Assembly: GCA_964517675.1 (NCBI GenBank)
Contig: CAZFEL010000005.1
Coordinates: 1 to 64,000 of the forward strand
Direction of reading: 5' to 3'
Origin: Asbonarchaeum sp964517675
Lineage (GTDB): Archaea; Nanohalarchaeota; Nanosalinia; Nanosalinales; Nanoanaerosalinaceae
Length of the DNA stretch: 64,000 bases
Shown: positions 1 through 7,740 of the stretch, in pieces
Layout: every line of letters starts with the position of its first letter
Position numbering within the stretch: position 1 is the first letter of the stretch
The notes under the pieces: model-generated
Database searches by the model: none
Seen by the model: the letters and a program-made list of their open reading frames with translations, nothing else
What the model was told of the DNA's origin: nothing
Made by a program: the position numbers and the translations under genes

Positions 1-44
1 CTCATATACCGGGTGAGTGTACCGGCACTTCCTACGACAAATTA

Positions 45-116
45 TGCGCCTCCCGGGAGTTGAACCCGGGTCTCCACCGTGGCAGGGTGGTGTCGTAGCC
101 ACTGGACCAGAGGCGC
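45..116 (-). tRNA. tRNA-Gly (anticodon GCC)
   Basis: Read on the minus strand, the 7-bp acceptor stem pairs GCGCCTC (116-110) with GAGGCGC (52-46), with discriminator A at 45. The anticodon stem CCACC/GGTGG closes a loop CTGCCAC with anticodon GCC. The T arm is CCCGG-GTTCAAC-TCCCGGG-like and ends in the acceptor. No intron is present and CCA is not encoded, which fits the CCA-adding enzyme at 24258-25595. A TATA-like element (minus strand CATTAAAAATG) lies around 170-180. Confidence 0.95.
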
Positions 117-247
117 ATATGTCCCCTGAACAGGGGAGACTCTGGACGCACCAGTCCATTCGGAGCTACATTTTTAATGTCTTTTCCTCCCGGAGCGCCG
201 ATCGACAGGCGACCAGGTATTTCAACCTCTCGTGCCCATGACAGGGC

Positions 248-1021
248 ATGGTCCACGATTATCACACCCACACCACCTACTCCGACGGCATGTTCCCCGA
301 CATGATGGCCTCCGCCGCCGAGGACATCGGCCTCGATGGCATCGGGTTCGCCGACCACTGCATCGTCTCCGACCGCAGGGTCATGGAGAAGGCCAGGCAG
401 AAAAGCGGGTTCATGCTCCACCAGACCTACGACAAGCGACGCAAGGCCCTCGAGCGGCTCAGGGACGACCACGACATCGCGATCCATGATGCCGTCGAGA
501 TGGACTACCATCCCGACGACGAGGACGGGATCGCATCCTTCCTCGATGAGGCAGGCTTCGACTACGTCGTCGGCTCCGTCCACACCCTCGAGGCCGTCAA
601 CGTCCACCGCAGGGAGTATTTCCGCACCAAGTCCGCCAAACGACGGGACGAGCTCATCGATACCTACTTCGAGAAGCTTGACCAGCTGATCCGGTCCGGG
701 CTCATCGATATCGCGGCCCACATCGACGTCTTCCAGCGCAACCCCGCCCTCCGCGGGAAAGCCACCAGACAACACTACACGACAATCGCCGAGGCCTTCA
801 GCCAGTCCGATACCGTCCCCGAGATCAACGCAGGCCGAGCGACAGAAGACTACGGCAGGATGCATCCGAACCAGCAGTTCTTCGCGGTCCTCCAGGAGTA
901 CGGCGTCGAGTTCACCATCGGCAGCGACGCCCACACCCCCGACCAGCTGGAGGACAACCACACCGCCCTCGAGACGTTCCTCGCCGAACACGACATCGAA
1001 CCAACGGAACTCGAGCTGTGA
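248..1021 (+). CDS. PHP-domain metal-dependent phosphoesterase (histidinol-phosphatase-like)
   Basis: 257 residues. The PHP metal-binding motifs run in order: HTHTTYSDG at the N terminus (H-x-H), FADHC, the EMDYH region, GSVHTL, AHIDVF and GSDAHTP near the C terminus (D-x-H). This is the full set of a trinuclear PHP hydrolase, and the length suits HisJ-type histidinol phosphatases. No histidine genes lie nearby, so the substrate is open; a phosphoester is expected from the family. A TATA-like GTATTTCAACC at about 216-226 and little space before the ATG suggest a leaderless message. The M20 peptidase gene starts 7 bases downstream, so the two are probably co-transcribed. Confidence 0.85.
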   Translation: MVHDYHTHTTYSDGMFPDMMASAAEDIGLDGIGFADHCIVSDRRVMEKARQKSGFMLHQTYDKRRKALERLRDDHDIAIHDAVEMDYHPDDEDGIASFLDEAGFDYVVGSVHTLEAVNVHRREYFRTKSAKRRDELIDTYFEKLDQLIRSGLIDIAAHIDVFQRNPALRGKATRQHYTTIAEAFSQSDTVPEINAGRATEDYGRMHPNQQFFAVLQEYGVEFTIGSDAHTPDQLEDNHTALETFLAEHDIEPTELEL

Positions 1022-1028
1022 AACAGCC

Positions 1029-2156
1029 ATGGACACCGACGATGTCATCGAGCTGACAGAGGAGCTGGTCCGGTACAGGACCACTGAGGACAGGCCAGCG
1101 GAGATCGAGGACTGTCTCACAGCCATCGAGGACCGGTTCACGGATCCGGTCTACACCATCGACCGGTACGACATCAACGGCACCAAGGCCCTGATCATCG
1201 GGTTCGAGGAGACACGGGAACCCGACATCATGCTCCACGGCCACATCGATGTCGTCGATGCCCCGGACGAGATGTTCGAGCCAGAACACGAGGGCGAAAA
1301 GCTGTACGGCAGAGGAACAGCCGACATGAAAGCCGGTGTATCCTGCCTCATCGCCGTCATGGAACGCCTCGTGGACAGGGACGAGCCGCCATCGGTCGCA
1401 CTCATGATCGTCTCAGACGAGGAACGTGGCGGGTACAGCTCCGCCGGCCATCTCGTCGAGCACCACGGCATCAGGCCCGGCTTCGCGATCAGCGCCGAGC
1501 CCAACAACCTCGACGGCTACATGGACATTGTCACCAAGCAGAAAGGCCTCCTCCGCCTCCGTCTCATGGCAGAGGGGACAACCGCCCACGGTTCCCGGCC
1601 CTGGCTAGGGGACAACGCCGCCGAGACCCTGATAGAGACCTACGATAAGGTCATGGACCGTTTCCCCGACAGCGATGAGAAGACCTGGGCGACGACCGCC
1701 AGCACCAGCATCCTCCAGGCAGGCGAGGCACCCAACCAGATCCCCGACCACGCCGAGGCCATCCTCGATGTCCGCTGGTCCGAGGAGTATCCTGCCACGG
1801 ACGTCATCGACGATCTCCGCACGATCGACAGGCTCGAGATCGAGGTCATGAGCAAAGACCCGATGCTCGATACCCCGGACGACGATCCACACGTCCAGGC
1901 CCTCCAGCAGGCGACCGAGGAAGCCACAGGACAGAATTGCCGGGTCACTAGAAAGGAACCGGCCAGCGACATGCGCTTTTTCGCGAACGCCGGCATCCCC
2001 GCGGTCGTGTTCGGCCCTGAGGGCTATAACTCCCACGGCCCCAACGAGCACGTTCTCACCTCCAGCTTTCAGGACTACATCGACAGCGTTCTCCGGTTCA
2101 TCGACCGGAGCCGGAAGGGTTCACAGGTGTTATCCGAGGGCGGCACAACGCGATAG
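1029..2156 (+). CDS. M20 family metallopeptidase (ArgE/DapE/CPG2-like)
   Basis: 375 residues. The zinc-binding and catalytic motifs are in order: HGHIDVV (about residue 70), YGRGTADMKAG (bridging Asp), VSDEERGG (general-base Glu and next ligand) and SAEPN. The dimerisation insert (TTAHGSRPW) is present. The C-terminal half keeps YNSHGPNEH, where the last zinc ligand His lies. The family removes acyl or amino-acid groups by amide hydrolysis; specificity cannot be read from sequence. It follows the PHP gene with a 7-base gap, so the two probably form an operon. Ends at a TAG just before the TATA box of the next gene. Confidence 0.85.
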   Translation: MDTDDVIELTEELVRYRTTEDRPAEIEDCLTAIEDRFTDPVYTIDRYDINGTKALIIGFEETREPDIMLHGHIDVVDAPDEMFEPEHEGEKLYGRGTADMKAGVSCLIAVMERLVDRDEPPSVALMIVSDEERGGYSSAGHLVEHHGIRPGFAISAEPNNLDGYMDIVTKQKGLLRLRLMAEGTTAHGSRPWLGDNAAETLIETYDKVMDRFPDSDEKTWATTASTSILQAGEAPNQIPDHAEAILDVRWSEEYPATDVIDDLRTIDRLEIEVMSKDPMLDTPDDDPHVQALQQATEEATGQNCRVTRKEPASDMRFFANAGIPAVVFGPEGYNSHGPNEHVLTSSFQDYIDSVLRFIDRSRKGSQVLSEGGTTR

Positions 2157-2199
2157 CTTTTAAACGCTCCATCCCCGGACCTCGGACAGGCACACACCG

Positions 2200-2991
2200 G
2201 TGACCACCATGCCAGTCGACCTGGGTACCTACCCCATCGCGGAGATCACGGAGCAGTACGAAACCACCGACCTCGAGGATGGCCACAGGTTCTCCTACGA
2301 CGAGGTCAGGACCTTCCTCAGGTGGGGCGATGACCAGGACCTCCACGGCGGCACCGCGACCGAGATGAAGGCATACGACGATGAGTACGGCATCACAGAT
2401 ATCTTCCCCGGCCTGAAGACACCGGCAGGAGACCTCTACGACGATGATATCGATGAAATCATCGAGAACGGTGATCTAGAGCCGGACATGGTCGATGACG
2501 ACGGGGCGGTCTACCGGCGGATCGTGCCCGGGGCACAGCTTTTCGCCACTGCCGTCCACAACGTGGACCCGGTCGAGCGCATCGAGGAGGTCAGCTTCGA
2601 GGAGCCTGTCTACGAGGGCGAGGAGGTCCGCCTCGAACAGGAACGGGACAGTGATACCGCGACCTACACCTTCCTGAAAGACGACGCCGTCACCGGTGAG
2701 ACGGTCGAGACAGGCGAGATGGAAGTCAGCCACGCTGAAGACGGCTACAACGATGTCCTCTCGACGCTCGTCCCGATCGGGATGGGGCAGTGGGACAGGA
2801 CAGGCGATGTCCTGCTCGGGTATGCCGACATAGAGGCAACAGTGACACTCGATGAGCTCCCCGATGAACTGGACTTCGATGGCGCACCAGGACCCGATGA
2901 CGACCTCGAGGGCGTCCAGACGCACGATCGCCGGTTCATCGACGATGCGACCGTGCTCTCGTACCAGGAGACGGACCTCCACCTCGGCTGA
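2200..2991 (+). CDS. Hypothetical acidic protein, possible hotdog (MaoC-like) fold
   Basis: 263 residues, strongly acidic, no signal peptide or membrane segment. ORF start M-T-T-M leaves either Met possible (ATG 2209 is the second). A TATA element CTTTTAAACG sits near 2156-2165. The middle segment around residues 105-140, VPGAQLFATAVHN followed by SFEEPVYEGEEVRLEQE, resembles the helix-then-strand core of MaoC-type dehydratases, where a phrase like 'fxxPVyxGdtl' is usual. The catalytic Asp/His pair is not evident. This is only a resemblance; the gene is otherwise unrecognised. Confidence 0.55.
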   Translation: MTTMPVDLGTYPIAEITEQYETTDLEDGHRFSYDEVRTFLRWGDDQDLHGGTATEMKAYDDEYGITDIFPGLKTPAGDLYDDDIDEIIENGDLEPDMVDDDGAVYRRIVPGAQLFATAVHNVDPVERIEEVSFEEPVYEGEEVRLEQERDSDTATYTFLKDDAVTGETVETGEMEVSHAEDGYNDVLSTLVPIGMGQWDRTGDVLLGYADIEATVTLDELPDELDFDGAPGPDDDLEGVQTHDRRFIDDATVLSYQETDLHLG

Positions 2992-3025
2992 GTACTTTTA
3001 AAGCTTGGTCGTGAACCTGGGCGGT

Positions 3026-3307
3026 ATGCCACGGGAGACAAAAAGCACCATCTGTGTCCACTGCGGCCGGACGGCCACCCGGATGAACAGTGAGGACCAG
3101 CCGGTCTGTAAGGAACACACCGACCGGGCGCCGAAGGAGCTCGGATGCCCTGACTGTGGTTTCTCGATGACCGTCAAGGAAGGGAGGTACGGGTATTTCT
3201 GGGGGTGTGGAGGATATCCCGGCTGCAAGAAGACCATCTCGATCAAAGAAAGTCTCCAGAAAGAAGAATACCGCGACGATGATGTCGAGATCAAGCTCGA
3301 TGATTAG
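3026..3307 (+). CDS. Small zinc-ribbon protein with topoisomerase-type C4 zinc finger
   Basis: 93 residues from ATG 3026. That start is chosen because the TATA box TACTTTTAAAG (2993-3003) lies about 25 bases upstream, so the longer TTG reading at 3005 falls inside the promoter. Two cysteine sets are visible: CVHC...C at the N terminus, and CPDCGFSM followed by WGCGGYPGCKK, the pattern of the C-terminal zinc fingers of bacterial type IA topoisomerases. It probably binds single-stranded or damaged nucleic acid, but as a free-standing protein its role is unknown. Its 3' end overlaps the 3' end of the minus-strand remnant at 3304-3540. Confidence 0.8.
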   Translation: MPRETKSTICVHCGRTATRMNSEDQPVCKEHTDRAPKELGCPDCGFSMTVKEGRYGYFWGCGGYPGCKKTISIKESLQKEEYRDDDVEIKLDD

Positions 3308-3540
3308 GGTGGCTCCCGGTCCAGCCGGTCTGCCAGCGTGGCAAGGTCTTCCTCGGTCTCACTGAGCCTGTCCCTGTAGGTCTCCATGCGGACCTCGTAG
3401 ATGGTCCTCGATGAAGTATGTCTCCTGGGTCTGTTCCATCAGCTCTCTGATGACCGTGAGCGCCTCGACCCGTCCGATGGCTTGCTGGAACCTCTCCCGG
3501 CGGACCGATCGGGATCGACATAGAGGACCGACCGTGTCAT
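3304..3540 (-). pseudogene. Frameshifted small coiled-coil protein gene
   Basis: Read on the minus strand from ATG 3540, coding-like sequence continues in three frames: MTRSVLYVDPDRS, then ERFQQAIGRVEALTVIREL through TYFIED, then IYEVRMETYRDRLSETEE to a TAA at 3304-3306. Joined, this would be an acidic helical protein of about 77 residues. A good minus-strand TATA (ATACTTTAAGG, about 3562-3573) precedes the ATG, as in intact leaderless genes here. Two indels are needed. It is either a decayed gene or a gene hit by assembly errors. Family not recognised. Confidence 0.6.
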
Positions 3541-3598
3541 GCTACAACATGGGTCCCAGTCCGCCTTAAAGTATTGGTCCCGTCCCCGTCCAGCAGTG

Positions 3599-3829
3599 TC
3601 ATCGAATCGTCCATAGCTTGTGCCCTGCCGCCGCAGCCCAGACGGCCTCGAGGATCAGGAACGGCCACGACGCCAGCCAGTACGCGTACACGATAAGCAG
3701 GAAAGCACCGACAAGGTTCAGGCCGTTGTACAGAACGGTGTCCTCCTCCGTGCGGCCTGTCAGGTTGAGGACGAAGGCAACCAGCAGCAGGACCATGCCT
3801 GTCGTGCCGACGCCTATCTGTAGTACCAT
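3599..3829 (-). CDS. Small membrane protein, CBU_0592-like
   Basis: 76 residues with three hydrophobic segments (about 4-22, 34-50 and 52-68) and a short polar NLTGRTEEDT loop between the first two. The order 'GxxxLLLVAFxLN...YNxLNLxGAxLLxxYAYWLxxWPFLxLEAVWA' matches small bacterial and archaeal CBU_0592-type membrane proteins of unknown function. The minus-strand TATA is at the AGTATTAAAACG near 3850-3861, which is symmetrical enough to serve the tRNA gene on the other strand as well. Confidence 0.65.
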   Translation of the reverse strand: MVLQIGVGTTGMVLLLVAFVLNLTGRTEEDTVLYNGLNLVGAFLLIVYAYWLASWPFLILEAVWAAAAGHKLWTIR

Positions 3830-3889
3830 GGTATCCCATGTTCCCGCGAAGTATTAAAACGTTCACCACCAAGCCGGAGATATATCCCT

Positions 3890-4026
3890 GGGCCCGTAGC
3901 TCAGTCTGGACAGAGCGCTCGGCTTCGGTAGCCAGCTCCGTGCCAGCGGAGGTGGCTCGAGAAAATCCACCAGGATTTTCGATAGGAGATACCGAGCGGT
4001 CGCAGGTTCAAATCCTGCCGGGCTCG
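3890..4026 (+). tRNA. tRNA-Arg (anticodon TCG) with a 62-base intron
   Basis: Exons are 3890-3928 and 3991-4026; the intron is 3929-3990, at the canonical position after base 37. Acceptor GGGCCCG pairs with CGGGCTC (one G-U), D stem GCTC/GAGC, anticodon stem CTCGG/CCGAG, loop C-T-TCG-G-A, T arm GCAGG-TTCAAAT-CCTGC, discriminator G4026. CCA is not encoded. The intron folds into two hairpins: CTCCG/CGGAG (about 3936-3951) and GAAAATCC-ACCA-GGATTTTC (about 3961-3980). The splice-site bulge-helix-bulge was not modelled. A TATA (AGTATTAAAACG) lies at 3850-3861. The 3' end is copied downstream (see the repeat entry). Confidence 0.9.
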
Positions 4027-4186
4027 CTTCCCTCACCGGATGATTTTCACACTCACCTTCTCTTCGAGCAAGACTCGTGGTACAAATCCTGCCGGGCTCG
4101 TAGCGAGCGACGGGAACGAAGAGGCCGGCTTGCGAGAAAACCGTCAGGTTTTCGATCGTGCCGGGCTCGCTTCCCTCACCGGATGA
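4016..4186 (+). repeat. Repeated copies of the tRNA-Arg 3' end
   Basis: A 28-base stretch starting inside the tRNA-Arg T arm (4016-4043) recurs exactly at 4159-4186. A third, shorter copy of the T loop plus acceptor end (about 18 bases) sits at 4083-4100. Between them, at 4134-4155, is a GAAAACC-GTCA-GGTTTTC hairpin much like the one inside the tRNA intron. Direct repeats that begin in a tRNA 3' end resemble attachment scars left by integrases, though the spans (115 bases or less) are far too short to hold an element and no integrase gene is present. Confidence 0.75.
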
Positions 4187-4313
4187 ATTGATGACTCCGC
4201 TTCCGATCAATTTCCACCTGAAAAGCTCTTCAGCCGGCACCAGGGGCCGCCATGACCCGCCTTTTAAGGCTCCAGAATCCAGGTTTAAATGCGTTGGAAG
4301 CACAGTACTGGAC

Positions 4314-5663
4314 ATGCCAGAGGGACCCGAGATACGGAGAGACATCATCGACGGAGAGATACCAGAGAAGGACCTGGACAGGCTCCAGGCAGCGATCGAT
4401 GACTCTTCGGATCTCCAGCGGACCCTCAAAGCATACAACGCTGCTGCAGCGGAGGCGGATGAGTCCAAGGAGTTCTACCTCGAGAAGATCCGCCAGCTCA
4501 GACGGACCGTCCAGCAGAAGCAGAAAGCAGAGAAGCGATCACCTCATATCGTCTCGGTGGACACCATGCAAGATGACAGACACGAGTTCGGGACCGACAG
4601 ACCAACACCCGTCCTGCGGGGCGTCGTGACCGGCGAATTTGACGGCGACAGGATCTGGGTGGAACCCAAATCCGCTCCAAAGGGCGAATACGGCGTCCAG
4701 ATACCAAACGGACTCAGTCCAGAGAACCTCACCGTTGGCACAGAGGTCGCACTGGACCCACAGAACTTCAGAATACACGATATCCTCCAGAAAAGCAAGG
4801 ACCCGCAGTTCTCCCCCGTCGAGACGGACAAGACCTTCTCCGACGTTGGTGGACTCGAGCACGTCATCAAATCCCTCCGGCAGAACGTCGGCGTCCAGCT
4901 CGATGAGGAGCGGAAGCAGATCATCAAGGACTGGGGTCTCGACCTCGATAAGGCCATGATGCTAGTCGGGCCGCCCGGTACCGGGAAGACACTCCTCGTG
5001 AAGGCACTGGCCAACGAGTACGACGCGGACATGATGATGGTCAACGGCCCCCAGCTCGTCGAGAAGTTCATCGGCGAGGGCGCCAAGAAGATCCGCAGCC
5101 TGTACGAGCAGGCACGGTCCGGTGACCGGCCGACGATCGTATTCATCGACGAGATCGACTCCATCGGCAAGAAGCGCCAGGCCAACCGGCGCCACGGCGG
5201 GGAGGAGGTCGAACGGACCATGTCCCAGCTCCTCTCCGAGCTCGACGGACTGGACAAGGAGACCGGCGAACAGAACGTCATCTCCATCTTCGCGACCAAC
5301 AAGCCATCCATCCTCGACCCGGCGATCATCAACCGGTGCTCGGCCATCGAAGTCGATATCCCCGCACCGGCGGCCAAAAAGGAGATCCTCCAGGTCCACA
5401 CCCGCGGGTTCACCCTCTCGGACGACGTCGACCTCCGCCAGGTCGTCGACCAGATGCCCGAAGAGTACACCGGCCGCGACATCGAGCAGATCTGCAAGCA
5501 GGCCGCGATCTCGGCCATCTACCGCGGCGACGAGATCGAAGACACAGAGGTACGGATGGAAGACTTCCTCGAGGCCATCCAGGATCTCAAGGACGGCAAC
5601 CTGGGCATGGGCAAGGACTTCCTCGAGAGCGAAGAGGAGTGGCACAAGGAGATCTTCGCGTAG
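4314..5663 (+). CDS. pan: Proteasome-activating nucleotidase-type AAA ATPase
   Basis: 449 residues from ATG 4314, placed about 25 bases after the TATA AGGTTTAAATG (4281-4291). Domain order: N-terminal coiled coil (about 15-75), OB domain (about 95-150), AAA module with Walker A GPPGTGKT, pore loop KFIGEG, Walker B IVFIDEIDS, then sensor and lid (TGRDIEQICKQAA). It is expected to unfold proteins and feed them to the 20S proteasome. The C terminus reads EEEWHKEIFA: the HbYX tail that PAN uses to open the 20S gate is absent. It could therefore be a PAN-like ATPase with another docking mode, or a partner of another AAA subunit. Confidence 0.85.
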   Translation: MPEGPEIRRDIIDGEIPEKDLDRLQAAIDDSSDLQRTLKAYNAAAAEADESKEFYLEKIRQLRRTVQQKQKAEKRSPHIVSVDTMQDDRHEFGTDRPTPVLRGVVTGEFDGDRIWVEPKSAPKGEYGVQIPNGLSPENLTVGTEVALDPQNFRIHDILQKSKDPQFSPVETDKTFSDVGGLEHVIKSLRQNVGVQLDEERKQIIKDWGLDLDKAMMLVGPPGTGKTLLVKALANEYDADMMMVNGPQLVEKFIGEGAKKIRSLYEQARSGDRPTIVFIDEIDSIGKKRQANRRHGGEEVERTMSQLLSELDGLDKETGEQNVISIFATNKPSILDPAIINRCSAIEVDIPAPAAKKEILQVHTRGFTLSDDVDLRQVVDQMPEEYTGRDIEQICKQAAISAIYRGDEIEDTEVRMEDFLEAIQDLKDGNLGMGKDFLESEEEWHKEIFA

Positions 5664-5680
5664 ATCTCCGGCCCTCCATC

Positions 5681-5700
5681 TCTCTTTTTTCTCCTTTTAC
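5681..5700 (+). terminator. T-rich archaeal terminator after pan
   Basis: A pyrimidine tract with runs of six and four T follows the pan stop codon by about 20 bases. Archaeal RNA polymerase stops at oligo-T tracts without needing a hairpin. It also separates pan from the convergent gene ending at 5727. Confidence 0.5.
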
Positions 5701-5726
5701 TCACCTAGAGAACGCTACAGCACAGA

Positions 5727-6923
5727 TCAGAGCTTGCTGAAGGTATGATAGAAGTTCCTCCCATCTTCCTCGTGGTGGAGATCGGCCAGCCACCGGATGA
5801 ACGGTCGCTGGAACACCCGCATACCGGTGTGGGGCACAACACCATCGCGACGCAGGTCCATCAGCCATTCGTGCCGGTCCGGGTCCTGTCCTGTCTCCCG
5901 GAGCCTGTCGATGATCGTACCGGGCTCCGTCTCGAAGGCGAAGGCCTCGGCCACGCGACCGTGCCCGTCCGGGGCCACGATCGAGATCGTCTCGACGGCC
6001 CCATTTTCCCCTGTCAGGGCGATGTCCTGTGGCTCACGCTCCCTGCCGAGGACGATCACCGGGTGCTCGTGGCTCTCCCCGATCGCGTGGAAGGCCTGCT
6101 CACCGATCTCATCCTGTTCCGTCATCTCGAGGGCCTCATCGTGGTCGACCGTCTCGAAAGAAGCAACATCCTCCCGGATCTCGCTGTAATCGCGCTTCAG
6201 CGTGTCCATCTCGGGGTGGCTCTCTTTGGCCACACCGATCATCACCCGGGAGACCAGGTCCTGACCGAGCTCCGCCATCGAAGGCAGGTCCATCCAGGTC
6301 GCGGCAGCGGAGAACATCCTGTCATCCCCACCCTCGTGGACCGTGTAGGTCCGCCCGAGGATGTAGGAAAGCGCCTCCAGGAACGGCAGCGGATCGGTAA
6401 CCCTGTCATCGTCCACGAACAGCCCGCCCTCGAGGGCCTCGTTGACGTGGATCGGCGAGTCGGTGAAGTACCATTCGTTCTTCCGGAAGAACCCATTGAT
6501 CCGGTTGAAGACCCTCGAACCGAGCCTGTTCAGGGCCCCGTACCGGTCCGGGTACTTCCACAGCTCATTGATATCCCGATAGAAGTTGTCCGTCTGGCCG
6601 CCGGCGACCTCGATGTCCTCTGCCTCATCCACCAGCTCCATCTCGACGGCCTCCAGCCGGAAGCCCGAGGTCGTGTCGGGATCACGGTTCATGACACCTT
6701 CGATGACAACAGAGCTGCGCTCATTGATGCCCGCGGCCTGGACCGCCAGGTTCTCGGAGATCCCGCTTTTCGTGAATCGGCAGACCAGGAATCCAGTCGG
6801 GTCCCGGATGATGAGATCGATGTGCTTGTCGGTCTCAGAGCGGCGGTACAGCCAGCCCTGGACCTGGACGCGCTGACCGAGCATCGATTCGTCCGCTGCC
6901 TCCCGGACCGGGACCGTCTCCAT
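5727..6923 (-). CDS. Divergent asparaginyl-tRNA synthetase-like protein
   Basis: 398 residues. Residues 15-105 form the OB-type anticodon-binding domain of AspRS/AsnRS (VQVQGWLYRRSETDKHIDLIIRD). Then comes a class II core: the motif 1 region (INGFFRKNEWYFTDSPIHVNEA) and a weakened motif 3 (VVPHTGMRVFQRPFIRWLADL). The usual AsnRS motif 2 phrase, of the type FRxE after an ALP/GQLYLQ stretch, is not seen; in its place is YTVHEGGDDRMFSAAATWMDLPS. It may charge tRNA weakly, act as an amino-acid ligase, or be non-catalytic. GatCAB genes in this window offer another route to Asn-tRNA. Transcribed alone, convergent with pan. Confidence 0.7.
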   Translation of the reverse strand: METVPVREAADESMLGQRVQVQGWLYRRSETDKHIDLIIRDPTGFLVCRFTKSGISENLAVQAAGINERSSVVIEGVMNRDPDTTSGFRLEAVEMELVDEAEDIEVAGGQTDNFYRDINELWKYPDRYGALNRLGSRVFNRINGFFRKNEWYFTDSPIHVNEALEGGLFVDDDRVTDPLPFLEALSYILGRTYTVHEGGDDRMFSAAATWMDLPSMAELGQDLVSRVMIGVAKESHPEMDTLKRDYSEIREDVASFETVDHDEALEMTEQDEIGEQAFHAIGESHEHPVIVLGREREPQDIALTGENGAVETISIVAPDGHGRVAEAFAFETEPGTIIDRLRETGQDPDRHEWLMDLRRDGVVPHTGMRVFQRPFIRWLADLHHEEDGRNFYHTFSKL

Positions 6924-6963
6924 GGTCTACTGTTGCCCGGACGCGGTATATGTAGCTTGTGCC

Positions 6964-7659
6964 TCACCCTGACAGGGACGGCAGCCACTGGCTGAGCGGG
7001 AAGATCTCCAGCCCGGCATCGCGGGTGTCACGGAACGGCTCTTCGCGGACCTCAGCGCCTTCCTGCTCGAGGTAGAGCCGTACCTGGGTGATCGTCTTGC
7101 CGGTGTAGGCCTCATCGTCGACCAGCGCGATCTTTTCGTCCTCGTGACCCGGGTCGAAATCAAGGACCTCCCCGTCGTCCAGCCGTCGGTGGGAGTACCG
7201 GACGATATGATAGTCCGTCTCCGTCAGGGCCGCCGCGACCATACCCGGCTCGATGCCGCTGGACGCGACCGCGACGACAGTATCGATATCCTCGAAATCG
7301 ACGTCCTCGTACCGGTCGTGGAACTCCTCCTCGAATCCATGGTACCGGAACTCGGTCGTGGTCCTGTCGACATCCGGGACCTGCAGATTGGCCTCGATAT
7401 CCTCGTCCAGGTAGAACTCCCGCAGGTGGTCGTAGGCCATGTCCTCGATCTCGCCATATTCCTCGGCATCGATCTCCCCGTCGGCCCGGGCGTCGAAGGC
7501 GAGCTGGAGGCTGTACAGGGCGGCGTCTTTCTGCATCTGATCGTCCCCGATCTCGTAATGGTCCCTGAGACCTGACGGGGACACGCCCATCTCGAAGTCC
7601 GCCTCCTTGGTGTAGACCTCGACCCGCTCTTTGAGATCCTCCCAGAGATCGTCCAGCAT
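6964..7659 (-). CDS. Phosphoribosyltransferase-domain protein
   Basis: 231 residues from ATG 7659, set by a minus-strand CTTATATA box about 25 bases upstream (7679-7686); the longer reading to 8208 overlaps the divergent gene and is rejected. Residues 1-115 are helical and acidic, unrecognised. Residues 115-231 form a type I PRTase core: VVAVASSGIEPGMVAAAL (PPi loop region), then IALVDDEAYTGKTI, the PRPP-binding motif. The substrate base is unknown. Divergent from the HEPN-like gene at 7741 across an 81-base gap. Confidence 0.7.
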   Translation of the reverse strand: MLDDLWEDLKERVEVYTKEADFEMGVSPSGLRDHYEIGDDQMQKDAALYSLQLAFDARADGEIDAEEYGEIEDMAYDHLREFYLDEDIEANLQVPDVDRTTTEFRYHGFEEEFHDRYEDVDFEDIDTVVAVASSGIEPGMVAAALTETDYHIVRYSHRRLDDGEVLDFDPGHEDEKIALVDDEAYTGKTITQVRLYLEQEGAEVREEPFRDTRDAGLEIFPLSQWLPSLSG

Positions 7660-7740
7660 GGACCGGGGTGGGTGCTGCCGGTATATAAGCTGTCCATCGG
7701 ACGGCGGAACAGGTTTAAGGATGTGATACCATCCCCCACC

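Noticed and set aside
32..1141. 369-residue minus-strand ORF over the PHP gene
   Set aside because: It is a shadow of the plus-strand coding frames: Val/Gly/Leu-rich with no motif, and it crosses the tRNA-Gly gene.
4016..4186. Integrated mobile element between tRNA-Arg repeats
   Set aside because: The space is under 120 bases and holds no gene; only a scar can be argued.
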